From contig CACDOH010000007.1 of assembly GCA_902554325.1 (NCBI GenBank), forward strand, positions 1 to 58,988: a stretch of 58,988 nucleotides of DNA, in the 5' to 3' direction. Both the position numbers and the translations under genes were made by a program. The notes below the pieces were generated by a model. The model was given only the letters and a program-made list of their open reading frames with translations. It was not told the DNA's origin and did not search any database. The DNA is from an uncultured Pelagibacteraceae bacterium. GTDB lineage: Bacteria; Pseudomonadota; Alphaproteobacteria; Pelagibacterales; AG-422-B15. Each line of letters begins with the position of its first letter. Position 1 is the stretch's first letter. Positions 28,243 through 35,548 of the stretch are shown one piece after another.

Positions 28243-29277
28243 GTGACAAATCGTTTTACATTATCTGTCGACATGTTAGGTAGTGAGACAGAAACAAATG
28301 ATATTTTAAAAGGACTCAATCAATCACTATTACGTAACTTAAATTACAAGTTTCAATTGTATGGATCTGAGAAAGTTATAAAGAAAAAAATTGAAAAGTA
28401 TAAAAGACTTATAAACGCAGTTGAAATCATTGACTGTGATTCATTTATCACAATGGAAGATAAGCCTTCAGATATTTTAAAGTCAAAAAAGAACTCAAGT
28501 ATGTATCTTGCAATAAAATCTGTGACAGAGAATAAATCAAATGCAGTTTTGTCATTTGGCAATACTGGTGCATTGATGTCCTTATCCTTATTAAATATAA
28601 AAACATTAAAAGGCATTAAGAGACCAGCAATAGCATCAATTTGGCCTAATATGAAAGGTGAGTCGGTTGTACTTGATTTGGGAGCAAACACTAAGCTTGA
28701 CTCCCGTTACTTAGTAGAAAACTCAATACTTGGAGCAAGCCTAGCTTCTATACTGTTCAAAATTGATAATCCAAGTATTGGACTGCTTAATGTTGGAATA
28801 GAAGATAATAAAGGAAAAGAGGAAATAAAATTAGCGTCTGATCAATTAAAAGAATTATCGAATAACTTTAGGTTAAATTATTATGGTTATGTTGAAGGGA
28901 ATGATATTTCTGTTGGAAAAACAAATGTTGTAGTTACAGATGGTTTTACAGGCAACATTTCTCTAAAAACTGCGGAGGGCACTGCAAAACTTTTTCAAAG
29001 TCATCTTGAAGATGCTTTTAAGAGCTCAATTTCTTCTAAAATGGGTTACTTTTTATCATCATTAGCTATGAAATCTGTGAGAGACAGATTGGACCCAAGG
29101 GTGCATAATTGTGGTATTTTAATGGGCCTGAATTCATTAGCTGTTAAATGTCATGGACAGTCTGAGTATAAAGGCGTTTCCTATGCGGTTGATATCATAT
29201 ATTCACTATTAGAAAATAACGTAAACAAAAAAATTCGCGATTATGTATCCGAAATGCATAGTAAATTAATGAATTAG
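28243..29277 (+). CDS. plsX: Phosphate acyltransferase PlsX
   Basis: PlsX converts acyl-ACP to acyl-phosphate, feeding PlsY in phospholipid synthesis. Diagnostic segments are LSFGNTGALMSLSLLNIKTL, RPAIASIWP, VVLDLGANTKLDSRYLVE, NVGIEDNKGKE and VVTDGFTGNISLKTAEG. The usual N-terminal DAMGGD motif is altered to DMLGSE. The start is GTG, 3 bases after the preceding stop. The length of 344 residues is typical. The fabH gene that commonly follows plsX is missing here; ihfA comes next after 57 bases. Confidence 0.93.
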   Translation: MTNRFTLSVDMLGSETETNDILKGLNQSLLRNLNYKFQLYGSEKVIKKKIEKYKRLINAVEIIDCDSFITMEDKPSDILKSKKNSSMYLAIKSVTENKSNAVLSFGNTGALMSLSLLNIKTLKGIKRPAIASIWPNMKGESVVLDLGANTKLDSRYLVENSILGASLASILFKIDNPSIGLLNVGIEDNKGKEEIKLASDQLKELSNNFRLNYYGYVEGNDISVGKTNVVVTDGFTGNISLKTAEGTAKLFQSHLEDAFKSSISSKMGYFLSSLAMKSVRDRLDPRVHNCGILMGLNSLAVKCHGQSEYKGVSYAVDIIYSLLENNVNKKIRDYVSEMHSKLMN

Positions 29278-29297
29278 TAAAAAAAATAATTAAAATA

Positions 29298-29326
29298 TTG
29301 TTATAAGTAATTATTATTATTATAAT
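29298..29326 (+). promoter_or_regulatory. Near-consensus sigma-70 promoter of ihfA, predicted leaderless
   Basis: TTGTTA at 29298-29303 and a perfect TATAAT at 29321-29326 are separated by 17 bases. Transcription would start about 29332-29334, immediately before the ATG at 29335, and there is no Shine-Dalgarno. This predicts a leaderless or nearly leaderless mRNA. Confidence 0.6.
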
Positions 29327-29334
29327 TTTTGTAT

Positions 29335-29646
29335 ATGGATAAAACCACAACAAGATCAACATTAAGTGAGGCTGTTTTTAAGAATGTTGGTCTTTCTAGA
29401 AACGAGTCAGCAAACTTAGTTGACTCAGTTTTTAGTGAAATATTATCGAGTTTAATTAAAGGAGATGATGTTAAGATTTCCTCGTTCGGAACATTTATTG
29501 TTAGAGAAAAAAAAGAAAGAATAGGAAGAAACCCTAAAACAGGAGAAGAAGTACCTATTACAGCAAGAAGTGTGGTAACATTTAGAGCTTCAAATGTGCT
29601 GAAATCAAAAGTTAATGTAAAAAACAAAACAAATAATTTGGAGTAG
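29335..29646 (+). CDS. ihfA: Integration host factor alpha subunit (HU/IHF family)
   Basis: A small DNA-bending protein of the HU/IHF family. The family signature runs through [20 protein letters not shown] and [20 protein letters not shown], ending with a KSKVN helix. IHF-alpha is chosen over HU because of position next to plsX and a merR-type gene, which is the conserved alphaproteobacterial context. I use the ATG at 29335 (103 residues); an in-frame TTG 6 bases upstream lies within the predicted promoter/start region and is unlikely. Confidence 0.93.
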   Translation: MDKTTTRSTLSEAVFKNVGLSRNESANLVDSVFSEILSSLIKGDDVKISSFGTFIVREKKERIGRNPKTGEEVPITARSVVTFRASNVLKSKVNVKNKTNNLE

Positions 29647-29653
29647 CTGTTAT

Positions 29654-30082
29654 ATGGACACAAAATCACCTGAAGCTTTTCGCACAATTAGTGAAGTTTC
29701 TAAAGATCTTTCTTTGCCACAACATGTCCTTAGGTTCTGGGAAACAAAATTTATTCAAATTAAGCCTATAAAAAGAGGAGGGGGAAGACGATATTATAGA
29801 CCTGAAGATATTAGGCTTTTAAGAGGTATAAAAAGTTTACTTTATAATGATGGGTATACGATAAGAGGAGTTCAGAAAGTAATTAAAGAAGGTGGAACAA
29901 AAAAAATATTATTAAATAAAGTTGAAAATGACTCCTTTACAGAAAATGAAATAAATACTAAACATAACAATAAAAATGATATATCTCATCATCATCATTT
30001 AGGAGACAGTAAGAGAAAAAAATTGTTGAAAGTTTTAAATGACTTGATGAATTTAAGAAAAAAAATTGATCAAGGAGAATAG
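29654..30082 (+). CDS. MerR-family transcriptional regulator
   Basis: The N-terminal winged helix-turn-helix has [20 protein letters not shown] followed by [20 protein letters not shown] and the wing/linker helix [14 protein letters not shown]. The remaining 50 residues are polar, with an Asn/Lys-rich stretch, four consecutive histidines and a short C-terminal helix, and no effector-domain cysteines. The family paralog downstream of ihfA is conserved in alphaproteobacteria, but its regulon is not known to me. The length of 142 residues is typical of this subgroup. It ends flush with rpmG. Confidence 0.9.
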   Translation: MDTKSPEAFRTISEVSKDLSLPQHVLRFWETKFIQIKPIKRGGGRRYYRPEDIRLLRGIKSLLYNDGYTIRGVQKVIKEGGTKKILLNKVENDSFTENEINTKHNNKNDISHHHHLGDSKRKKLLKVLNDLMNLRKKIDQGE

Positions 30083-30274
30083 ATGGCTAAAAAATCTACA
30101 GTAAAAGTTAGACTTGTCCCAGAAGAAAAGGTTGATAGCAAATTTTACTACTATGCTAAGAAGCCTACGTCAGGTCTTAAAGCAAAGGACAAATTAAGAA
30201 TGAAGAAATATAACCCTGCAACAAAAAAACATGAGTGGTTCATAGAAAAAAAGTTACCACCACATAGCAAATAA
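30083..30274 (+). CDS. rpmG: 50S ribosomal protein bL33
   Basis: A small ribosomal protein of the large subunit. The sequence shows STVKVRLVPEE, FYYYAKKP, LRMKKYNPATKKHEWFIEKK, matching the alphaproteobacterial L33 pattern. It lacks the zinc-ribbon cysteines (the C-minus form). The 63 residues include a few extra at the C terminus. Its ATG follows the MerR stop directly, with GGAGAA inside the preceding codons as ribosome-binding site. It ends exactly where the convergent chorismate mutase stop begins. Confidence 0.9.
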   Translation: MAKKSTVKVRLVPEEKVDSKFYYYAKKPTSGLKAKDKLRMKKYNPATKKHEWFIEKKLPPHSK

Positions 30275-30568
30275 TTATTTTTTAAATTTACTTTTTTCAA
30301 ATTTAATAAAATTATCAATTATTGCAATCCATATATTACTCAATAGCTTAGGATTGCCACCAAGTATTTTTGTTTTTTTAGAAATTTTTTTTGTAATTTC
30401 TCGAATTCTTGTTTTATCGACTATTTCTGAACGTTTTACTTTTAGTTCCAATGCTTTTTCAACTAGTTTAGATCTTTTAACCATCAGAGGAAGCAACTTA
30501 CTATCGATAATATCGATCTTATTTCTTATGACTTTCATTTGAGGAGTATTGTTTTTTTTAACTTTCAT
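30275..30568 (-). CDS. Chorismate mutase, AroQ type
   Basis: Converts chorismate to prephenate for phenylalanine/tyrosine synthesis. The AroQ pattern is visible in order: IRNKIDIIDSKLLPLMVKRS, a LVEKALELK helix, KTRIREITKKI, and the C-terminal LSNIWIAIIDNFIKFEK. The length of 97 residues fits a stand-alone single domain. The first helix keeps the active-site Arg, and a Lys is available in the LKVKRSEI region. Its start overlaps the DUF2842 stop by 4 bases (ATGA), so the two are coupled. Confidence 0.87.
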   Translation of the reverse strand: MKVKKNNTPQMKVIRNKIDIIDSKLLPLMVKRSKLVEKALELKVKRSEIVDKTRIREITKKISKKTKILGGNPKLLSNIWIAIIDNFIKFEKSKFKK

Positions 30569-30759
30569 TTTTTTTTAAATGGTTTGAGTATATACATTGA
30601 TGGAAATACCCAGAGAATTCCTAATAGAAAATATACAATAAATTCAATTAGCCAATGATTAAAGTTGATTTTAGCCAAAATAACCATAACTAATAAACAG
30701 TATATTGTGATTGCAATTATAAATATAACTACACTCATTGCTTTTTTTAATTTAGTCAT
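30565..30759 (-). CDS. DUF2842 small membrane protein
   Basis: A 64-residue protein with two hydrophobic helices separated by a short polar segment (residues about 8-29 and 36-57), a positively charged N terminus and a KPFKKK tail. The pattern LGILWVFPSMYILKPF agrees with DUF2842, a small family found in alphaproteobacteria. Function is unknown. It is encoded with chorismate mutase and is divergent from haem A synthase, with only 18 bases between start codons. Confidence 0.75.
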   Translation of the reverse strand: MTKLKKAMSVVIFIIAITIYCLLVMVILAKINFNHWLIEFIVYFLLGILWVFPSMYILKPFKKK

Positions 30760-30777
30760 GCCAAATATGTAATTAAT

Positions 30778-31812
30778 ATGAACAGTAAAATCAATATATT
30801 TTCAATTTGGTTGTTATCTTTAATGGCCTTAATTTGCGCGATAATTTTAATTGGTGGTTACACAAGAATCTCTGACTCTGGGCTTTCAATTACAGAATGG
30901 TTGCCAGTTTCTGGTATCCTCTATCCTCTATCTGAGGCTGCCTGGGAAATAGAGTTTGATAAATACAAATTAATAGATGAATTCATGTTAGTAAATAGCT
31001 CAATGACTTTACAAGAGTTTAAGGTCATTTATTTCTGGGAGTGGTTTCATAGAGCTTTTGCTAGACTTATAGGCGCTGCTTACTTAATTCCTCTTTGCTT
31101 TCTTTTACTTTATAAAAAAATTGAAAAAAAATATTACAACAATGTCATTGTTATTGGAGTTCTTTTATTTGCCCAGGCAATTATAGGTTGGTACATGGTA
31201 AAAAGTGGCTTATCAGAAAGAGTTGATGTAAGCCAATATCGTTTAGCACTTCATTTAACAATGGCATTTATTATTCTTGGTTTAACATTCTATACTTTAG
31301 TCTCGTATTTATTAGATAATAAATTAATAAATAATAATTCAATCTTCATTATTAAATACAAAAATTTATTAATTATACTTTTTATATTTATTTGCTTTCA
31401 AATATCCTATGGTGCCTTTGTTTCAGGTACTCATTCAGGGCTTCTATATAATACATGGCCACTATACAATGGGAATATACTTCCCTTTATTGAAAACACT
31501 CAAATGAGATGGATAATAAATTTCTTTGAAAATGGTGAGTACATCATTTTTATTCATAGAACTTTTGCTATGGTTATTTTGTTTTTATTATTCTATTTGA
31601 ACTATTCAATAATTATGAATAGAAAAATAAATAGTTATTACCCTGTAATTATTTTTTTTAATATTACTTTTGTCTTACAAATAGTTTTGGGCGTTTCCAT
31701 GACCTATTTAAACATTCCATGGCATCTAGCTTTATTACATCAAGGCAACTCTATACTAGTGTTCTTGCTATCTCTTTTTATGTATCAATTGAGTTTAAAG
31801 TCACCTCAGTAA
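30778..31812 (+). CDS. ctaA: Haem A synthase (COX15/CtaA)
   Basis: This inner-membrane enzyme oxidises the haem O methyl group to give haem A for aa3-type cytochrome oxidase. About eight helices are visible. The signature GGYTRISDSGLSITEWLPVS identifies the COX15 family. Candidate haem-ligand histidines fall in WEWFHRAFARLIG, ALHLTMAF, FIHRTFAM and LALLHQGNS. The length of 344 residues is typical. The gene implies that this organism has an aa3-type oxidase besides the alternative oxidase found downstream. Confidence 0.95.
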   Translation: MNSKINIFSIWLLSLMALICAIILIGGYTRISDSGLSITEWLPVSGILYPLSEAAWEIEFDKYKLIDEFMLVNSSMTLQEFKVIYFWEWFHRAFARLIGAAYLIPLCFLLLYKKIEKKYYNNVIVIGVLLFAQAIIGWYMVKSGLSERVDVSQYRLALHLTMAFIILGLTFYTLVSYLLDNKLINNNSIFIIKYKNLLIILFIFICFQISYGAFVSGTHSGLLYNTWPLYNGNILPFIENTQMRWIINFFENGEYIIFIHRTFAMVILFLLFYLNYSIIMNRKINSYYPVIIFFNITFVLQIVLGVSMTYLNIPWHLALLHQGNSILVFLLSLFMYQLSLKSPQ

Positions 31813-31828
31813 AGTGTACTAAGGTGAC
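31800..31828. terminator. Hairpin between convergent ctaA and metY
   Basis: GTCACCT (31800-31806) pairs with AGGTGAC (31822-31828), with a further AGT/ACT pair inside. It overlaps the end of ctaA and lies just before the metY stop. No strong T-run follows on either strand, so it is either a weak bidirectional terminator or only an mRNA-stabilising 3' end. Confidence 0.4.
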
Positions 31829-31838
31829 CTATGAATGA

Positions 31839-33152
31839 TTAAGCTGCGTCTAATGCATTTTTCAGATCTTCGATGATATCATCGATGTGCTCTATGCCTA
31901 TTGATAATCTAACATAACTTGGGTTAACACCAGCAGCTTCCATATCTTCGTCAGAGAGTTGTGAGTGTGTAGTTGATGCTGGATGAATCGCAAGACTTCT
32001 TGCATCACCTATATTTGCAACATGGTAAAACATATTTAAATTATTAATAAACTTCTCACCACTAGCTTTACCACCTTTAAGTTCGATTCCACAAAGTGCA
32101 CCATGACCACCTTTGAGATATTTATTTGCTCTATCTCCAGCTTCACCTTCGTCAAGCCCAGCATAAATAACTCTAGATACCTTATTATGACTTGAGAGGT
32201 ATTCAGCAACTTTAGCTGCATTAGAACAGTGTTTTTCCATTCTCAGTGAAACTGTTTCTAGACCTTGTATAATATTGAATGCACTTTGAGGACTCAAAGC
32301 TGCACCTATATCTCTTAATCCAACAAATCTTGCTCTAACTATATAGGCAATTGGACCAACAGCTTTTGCAAATTCTGTCCAAACCATGCCATGATAACTT
32401 GGGTCAGGATCATTTAAGGCAGGTTGTCTTTTAGGGTCCTTACCCCAATCAAACTTACCACTATCAACAATAATTCCCCCAATAGTCGTTCCATGTCCAC
32501 CAATAAATTTAGTTAATGAATGAACAACAATGGAAGCCCCGTGTTCTATTGGCTTACATATTACTGGCGCTGCAGTGTTATCAACGATCAATGGAATATT
32601 ATATTCGTCTCCTATATCTGCAACTTCACGAATCGGAAATACTTTTAACTTGGGATTTGGAAGGGTCTCAGCATAGTATGCCCTCGTATTATCATCAGTT
32701 AATTTCCTAAAACTCTCTGGATCTTTTGGATCAGCAAACCTAACTTCAATTCCGAGATCCTTCATTGTATTAGCGAATAAATTCCAAGTACCTCCGTATA
32801 AATCAGTAGAACTAACAATATTATCACCAGCTTTCACTAAGTTTTGGATACTAAGCATAGAAGCAGATTGTCCTGAACTCACACAGAGAGCGCCCACGCC
32901 ACCTTCCATTGCAGCAACTCTTTTTTCAAGAACATCAACAGTTGGGTTCATAATTCTTGTGTAAATGTTCCCAAAGTCTTTTGCTCCAAATAAGTTAGCA
33001 GCATGTTCAGTATTATGAAATTGATACGAAGTTGTTTGATATATAGGCACCGCTACAGATGTTGTTGATGGATCACTTCTATAGTCTCCGCCATGTAAAG
33101 CTATTGTCTCAGGATTAACTGAGTCCGCAGGTACAAATTTATTTTTAGCCAT
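31839..33152 (-). CDS. metY: O-acetylhomoserine sulfhydrylase / aminocarboxypropyltransferase
   Basis: A PLP enzyme that makes homocysteine (or methionine with methanethiol) from O-acetylhomoserine. The Cys/Met-metabolism fold shows PIYQTTSYQF, GNIYTRIMNPTVDVLEKRVA, the PLP lysine in VVHSLTKFIGGHGTTIGG and a C-terminal SLAIHPASTTHSQL. The length of 437 residues favours MetY over the shorter MetZ or MetB. Its product pathway links to hom, also in this window. The leader is unusually long for this genome and contains a hairpin. Confidence 0.94.
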   Translation of the reverse strand: MAKNKFVPADSVNPETIALHGGDYRSDPSTTSVAVPIYQTTSYQFHNTEHAANLFGAKDFGNIYTRIMNPTVDVLEKRVAAMEGGVGALCVSSGQSASMLSIQNLVKAGDNIVSSTDLYGGTWNLFANTMKDLGIEVRFADPKDPESFRKLTDDNTRAYYAETLPNPKLKVFPIREVADIGDEYNIPLIVDNTAAPVICKPIEHGASIVVHSLTKFIGGHGTTIGGIIVDSGKFDWGKDPKRQPALNDPDPSYHGMVWTEFAKAVGPIAYIVRARFVGLRDIGAALSPQSAFNIIQGLETVSLRMEKHCSNAAKVAEYLSSHNKVSRVIYAGLDEGEAGDRANKYLKGGHGALCGIELKGGKASGEKFINNLNMFYHVANIGDARSLAIHPASTTHSQLSDEDMEAAGVNPSYVRLSIGIEHIDDIIEDLKNALDAA

Positions 33153-33183
33153 TTCTTTATAATTCCCTTATTAATTTTTTTAA

Positions 33184-33228
33184 TCGATGATAATTGCTGT
33201 AAAAGTCTGCAAACTACAATTACATCGA
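33184..33228 (-). other. Structured leader hairpin upstream of metY, possible cis-regulatory RNA
   Basis: On the metY strand TCGATG-TAATTG (12 bases) pairs with CAATTA-T-CATCGA, leaving one bulged T and a 20-base loop that contains TTTGCAGAC. The stem is about 32 bases from the ATG; an AAGGG element lies between. SAM-II and SAM-V riboswitches are known before met genes in marine alphaproteobacteria and contain a TTGCA core. However, the GCTAAA-type 3' element expected for them is not visible here, so I do not assign a class. Confidence 0.4.
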
Positions 33229-33268
33229 CATAAAATTTAATACCCGTTTAAAGATTATGTAAACTTAT

Positions 33269-33297
33269 ATATAAAGTACTATAGTACCATTTGTTAA
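33269..33297 (-). promoter_or_regulatory. Candidate metY promoter with a 12-base palindrome in the spacer
   Basis: On the minus strand TTAACA (33297-33292) and TTATAT (33274-33269) are 17 bases apart. The spacer contains the perfect palindrome GTACTATAGTAC (33276-33287), a possible operator. A start near 33262 would give a leader of about 110 bases. Confidence 0.4.
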
Positions 33298-33301
33298 AAT
33301 A

Positions 33302-33358
33302 TTGATTCAATTAAGGAAATATATAATGATTGACAAATAAATGAGTTATTATTATTAA
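33302..33358 (+). promoter_or_regulatory. Promoter region of rplM-rpsI, one element predicted leaderless
   Basis: A consensus TTGACA at 33330-33335 is followed after 17 bases by TATTAA at 33353-33358. This would start transcription about 33364-33366, directly before the rplM ATG at 33367. A perfect TATAAT at 33322-33327 with TTGATT 14 bases upstream could be a second start. No Shine-Dalgarno precedes the ATG. Confidence 0.5.
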
Positions 33359-33366
33359 CTTCGCAC

Positions 33367-33831
33367 ATGACTACATCAAAAATATTAAAACAAACAAAGT
33401 CCCTAGCTAAGGAAGATCTTAATAAAAATTGGCTAATTGTTGACGCTGAAAATATTGTCTTAGGTAGATTGGCATCTGCAGTATCTAAAATCTTAAGAGG
33501 TAAACATAAGCCAAGTTATACACCTCATGCTGATTGTGGAGATAACGTAGTAATAGTTAATGCTGAAAAAGTTAAGTTAACAGGAAATAAGCTAGAAGAT
33601 AAGGTATATTATCGTCATACAGGCTATCCTGGAGGCATTAAATCTATTACAGCAAAAAAAGTTCTCGAAGGAAAGAACCCTGACAGACTAGTAAGACTTG
33701 CAGTTAAAAGAATGATACCCTCAGGTCCTTTAGGTCGTAAACAGTTATCAAATATGAAGGTGTATGTTGGGAGCAATCATCCGCATGAAGCTCAAAACCC
33801 CAAATCATTAAATATAAAAGAGTTAATATAG
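33367..33831 (+). CDS. rplM: 50S ribosomal protein uL13
   Basis: An early-assembly protein of the large subunit. Typical segments are [60 protein letters not shown] and [20 protein letters not shown]. The length of 154 residues is normal for alphaproteobacteria. It is followed 2 bases later by rpsI, the universal rplM-rpsI pair. Confidence 0.98.
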   Translation: MTTSKILKQTKSLAKEDLNKNWLIVDAENIVLGRLASAVSKILRGKHKPSYTPHADCGDNVVIVNAEKVKLTGNKLEDKVYYRHTGYPGGIKSITAKKVLEGKNPDRLVRLAVKRMIPSGPLGRKQLSNMKVYVGSNHPHEAQNPKSLNIKELI

Positions 33832-33833
33832 TA

Positions 33834-34292
33834 ATGAGTGATACTGCAAATACTGAAACTATTCTTAAAAGCGAAACTACTGAAGTTCAACCAGTTATAG
33901 ATAAGTTAGGACGATCTTATGCTACTGGTAAAAGAAAAAATGCCGTAGCAAGAGTCTGGATCAAGTCAGGATCAGGTAAAATAATTATAAACGGAAAAGA
34001 ATTGGACAAATATTTTTTAAGACCAGTTCTAAGTATGCTAGTTAATCAACCATTAGTATTAACTGATAAAAAGCTTGCAGTAGATACGACCGTAACTGTT
34101 AGTGGTGGAGGTCTGTCAGGACAAGCTGGAGCAGTTAGACATGGGATTTCAAAAGCTCTTACACTTTTTGATCCAAACTTAAGACCTGCTCTAAAGACCG
34201 AAGGTCTTCTGACACGAGACTCAAGAATCGTTGAAAGAAAAAAATACGGTAGACGAAAAGCTCGAAGAAGATTTCAGTTTTCTAAACGATAG
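33834..34292 (+). CDS. rpsI: 30S ribosomal protein uS9
   Basis: S9 places its basic C-terminal tail in the ribosomal P site. The sequence has a 25-residue acidic N-terminal extension, then [59 protein letters not shown] and the conserved SKR terminus. The length of 152 residues is typical of alphaproteobacteria. It is co-transcribed with rplM; argC begins 60 bases further on. Confidence 0.98.
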   Translation: MSDTANTETILKSETTEVQPVIDKLGRSYATGKRKNAVARVWIKSGSGKIIINGKELDKYFLRPVLSMLVNQPLVLTDKKLAVDTTVTVSGGGLSGQAGAVRHGISKALTLFDPNLRPALKTEGLLTRDSRIVERKKYGRRKARRRFQFSKR

Positions 34293-34352
34293 TTTCGAAG
34301 TCTTAAGCTGGATTTCATAAAGTCTATCAATTAATAATTTTAAATTTGTAAA

Positions 34353-35357
34353 ATGAAAAATGTAGTAATATTAGGTGCTAGTGGATTTGTTGGCTATGAA
34401 CTTTATAATATGTGTAAAGCCCATCCAAATATAAATCTATCAGCCTTGTCTGCTAATAAATCAGCTGGAGAATTGGTTGATGATAAAGAATTAGAGCAAT
34501 CACTTAGATATCAAAAAATTGAGAATATAGACTTTGAGAATATTGATTTTATTTTCAATTGTTTACCTAATATGCAGATGCATAAATTAATTCATAATCT
34601 TAATAAAAATATAAGAATTATCGACCTTTCAATTGACTTCAGGCTGGATGAAAAGGAAGAATATAAAAATTGGTATAATTTCGATCATGAAAGTTTTGAA
34701 TTAAATGAAAATTTTCAATTTGGCCTTACAGAATTTAATAGGGAGAGTATAAAAGAAAGTAAACATGTTGCTAATCCAGGGTGTTATGCAACAAGTGTAT
34801 TAGTTCCATTAGTAGAATTGGTTTCAAAGGATGCAATTGAGCAAGATGATATTATAATTGATGCAAAATCTGGATATTCTGGCGCAGGAAAAACAAAGCC
34901 CAAGCATGAGCTCATAAAGGAAGTAAGTGAAAATATTGCAACATATGGAATTGGTGACCATAAGCACATAGCTGAAATAAATCAGGAGTTATCAAAAAAT
35001 ACTAAAAATAAAGTTGAAGTTTTTTTTGCTGCAAATCTAATACCAGTTGAAAGAGGTATCTTAAGTAATATTTATGTAAACCTTAATAATAAAACATTAA
35101 ATGAACTTTATGAAATTTTAGTTGAACGATTTAAAGAAGAGAAATTTATTGAAGTACTTCCGATAGGCGATATTCCCAAAACTAAAGATGTAGTTGGTAC
35201 AAATAATTTAGTAATTGGTTTGAAAAAAGGCTATAAAGAAAATAAAATCTGTATAGTTAGTGCTTTAGATAATCTCTTAAAAGGTGCAGCAGGACAGGCG
35301 ATACAAAATTTTAACGTAATGAATGATTTTGATGAAGGCGAAGGGATATTAATGTGA
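34353..35357 (+). CDS. argC: N-acetyl-gamma-glutamyl-phosphate reductase
   Basis: ArgC reduces N-acetylglutamyl phosphate to the semialdehyde in arginine synthesis. The NADP-binding N terminus is VVILGASGFVGYELYNM. The catalytic cysteine lies in HVANPGCYATSVLVPL. The segments DAKSGYSGAGKTKPKHELIK, GIGDHKHIAEINQEL and DNLLKGAAGQAIQNFNVM are typical. The length of 334 residues is normal. No Shine-Dalgarno is visible. Its last codons overlap the small lipoprotein gene (ATGTGA junction). Confidence 0.96.
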   Translation: MKNVVILGASGFVGYELYNMCKAHPNINLSALSANKSAGELVDDKELEQSLRYQKIENIDFENIDFIFNCLPNMQMHKLIHNLNKNIRIIDLSIDFRLDEKEEYKNWYNFDHESFELNENFQFGLTEFNRESIKESKHVANPGCYATSVLVPLVELVSKDAIEQDDIIIDAKSGYSGAGKTKPKHELIKEVSENIATYGIGDHKHIAEINQELSKNTKNKVEVFFAANLIPVERGILSNIYVNLNNKTLNELYEILVERFKEEKFIEVLPIGDIPKTKDVVGTNNLVIGLKKGYKENKICIVSALDNLLKGAAGQAIQNFNVMNDFDEGEGILM

Positions 35358-35548
35358 AAAAAATTAATTTATTAGTTATATTTTTATTATCATCTTTTCT
35401 ATTTATTAGCTGTTCAAAAATTGAAAATTTTTCTTTTTATGAGTACTTCATAAATCCAGATATTTCTGACATTGATATGGGTAATGATATCTCAAGTGAT
35501 AAACCTGATATTGAGAGCGTTCCTGAAAAGGTAGTAATCAATGAGTAA
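35354..35548 (+). CDS. Small predicted lipoprotein, unknown function
   Basis: A 64-residue ORF with KK, a hydrophobic core and FISCS as lipobox-like site near residue 20, followed by a short acidic tail (DISDIDMGND, DKPDIESVPEKV). It starts with GTG inside the argC stop and ends 8 bases into hom, so it sits exactly in an operon gap and is probably translated by coupling. I do not recognise the family. The mature part of about 44 residues is too short for an enzyme; small lipoproteins sitting before biosynthetic genes such as lysA or hom are often left unannotated. Confidence 0.6.
   Translation: MKKINLLVIFLLSSFLFISCSKIENFSFYEYFINPDISDIDMGNDISSDKPDIESVPEKVVINE

Noticed and set aside
33153-33260. 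Firm call of a SAM-II or SAM-V riboswitch before metY
   Set aside because: Only a TTGCA-like loop and a stem are visible; the conserved 3' strand and pseudoknot partners could not be traced by eye, so it is reported only as a candidate structured leader.
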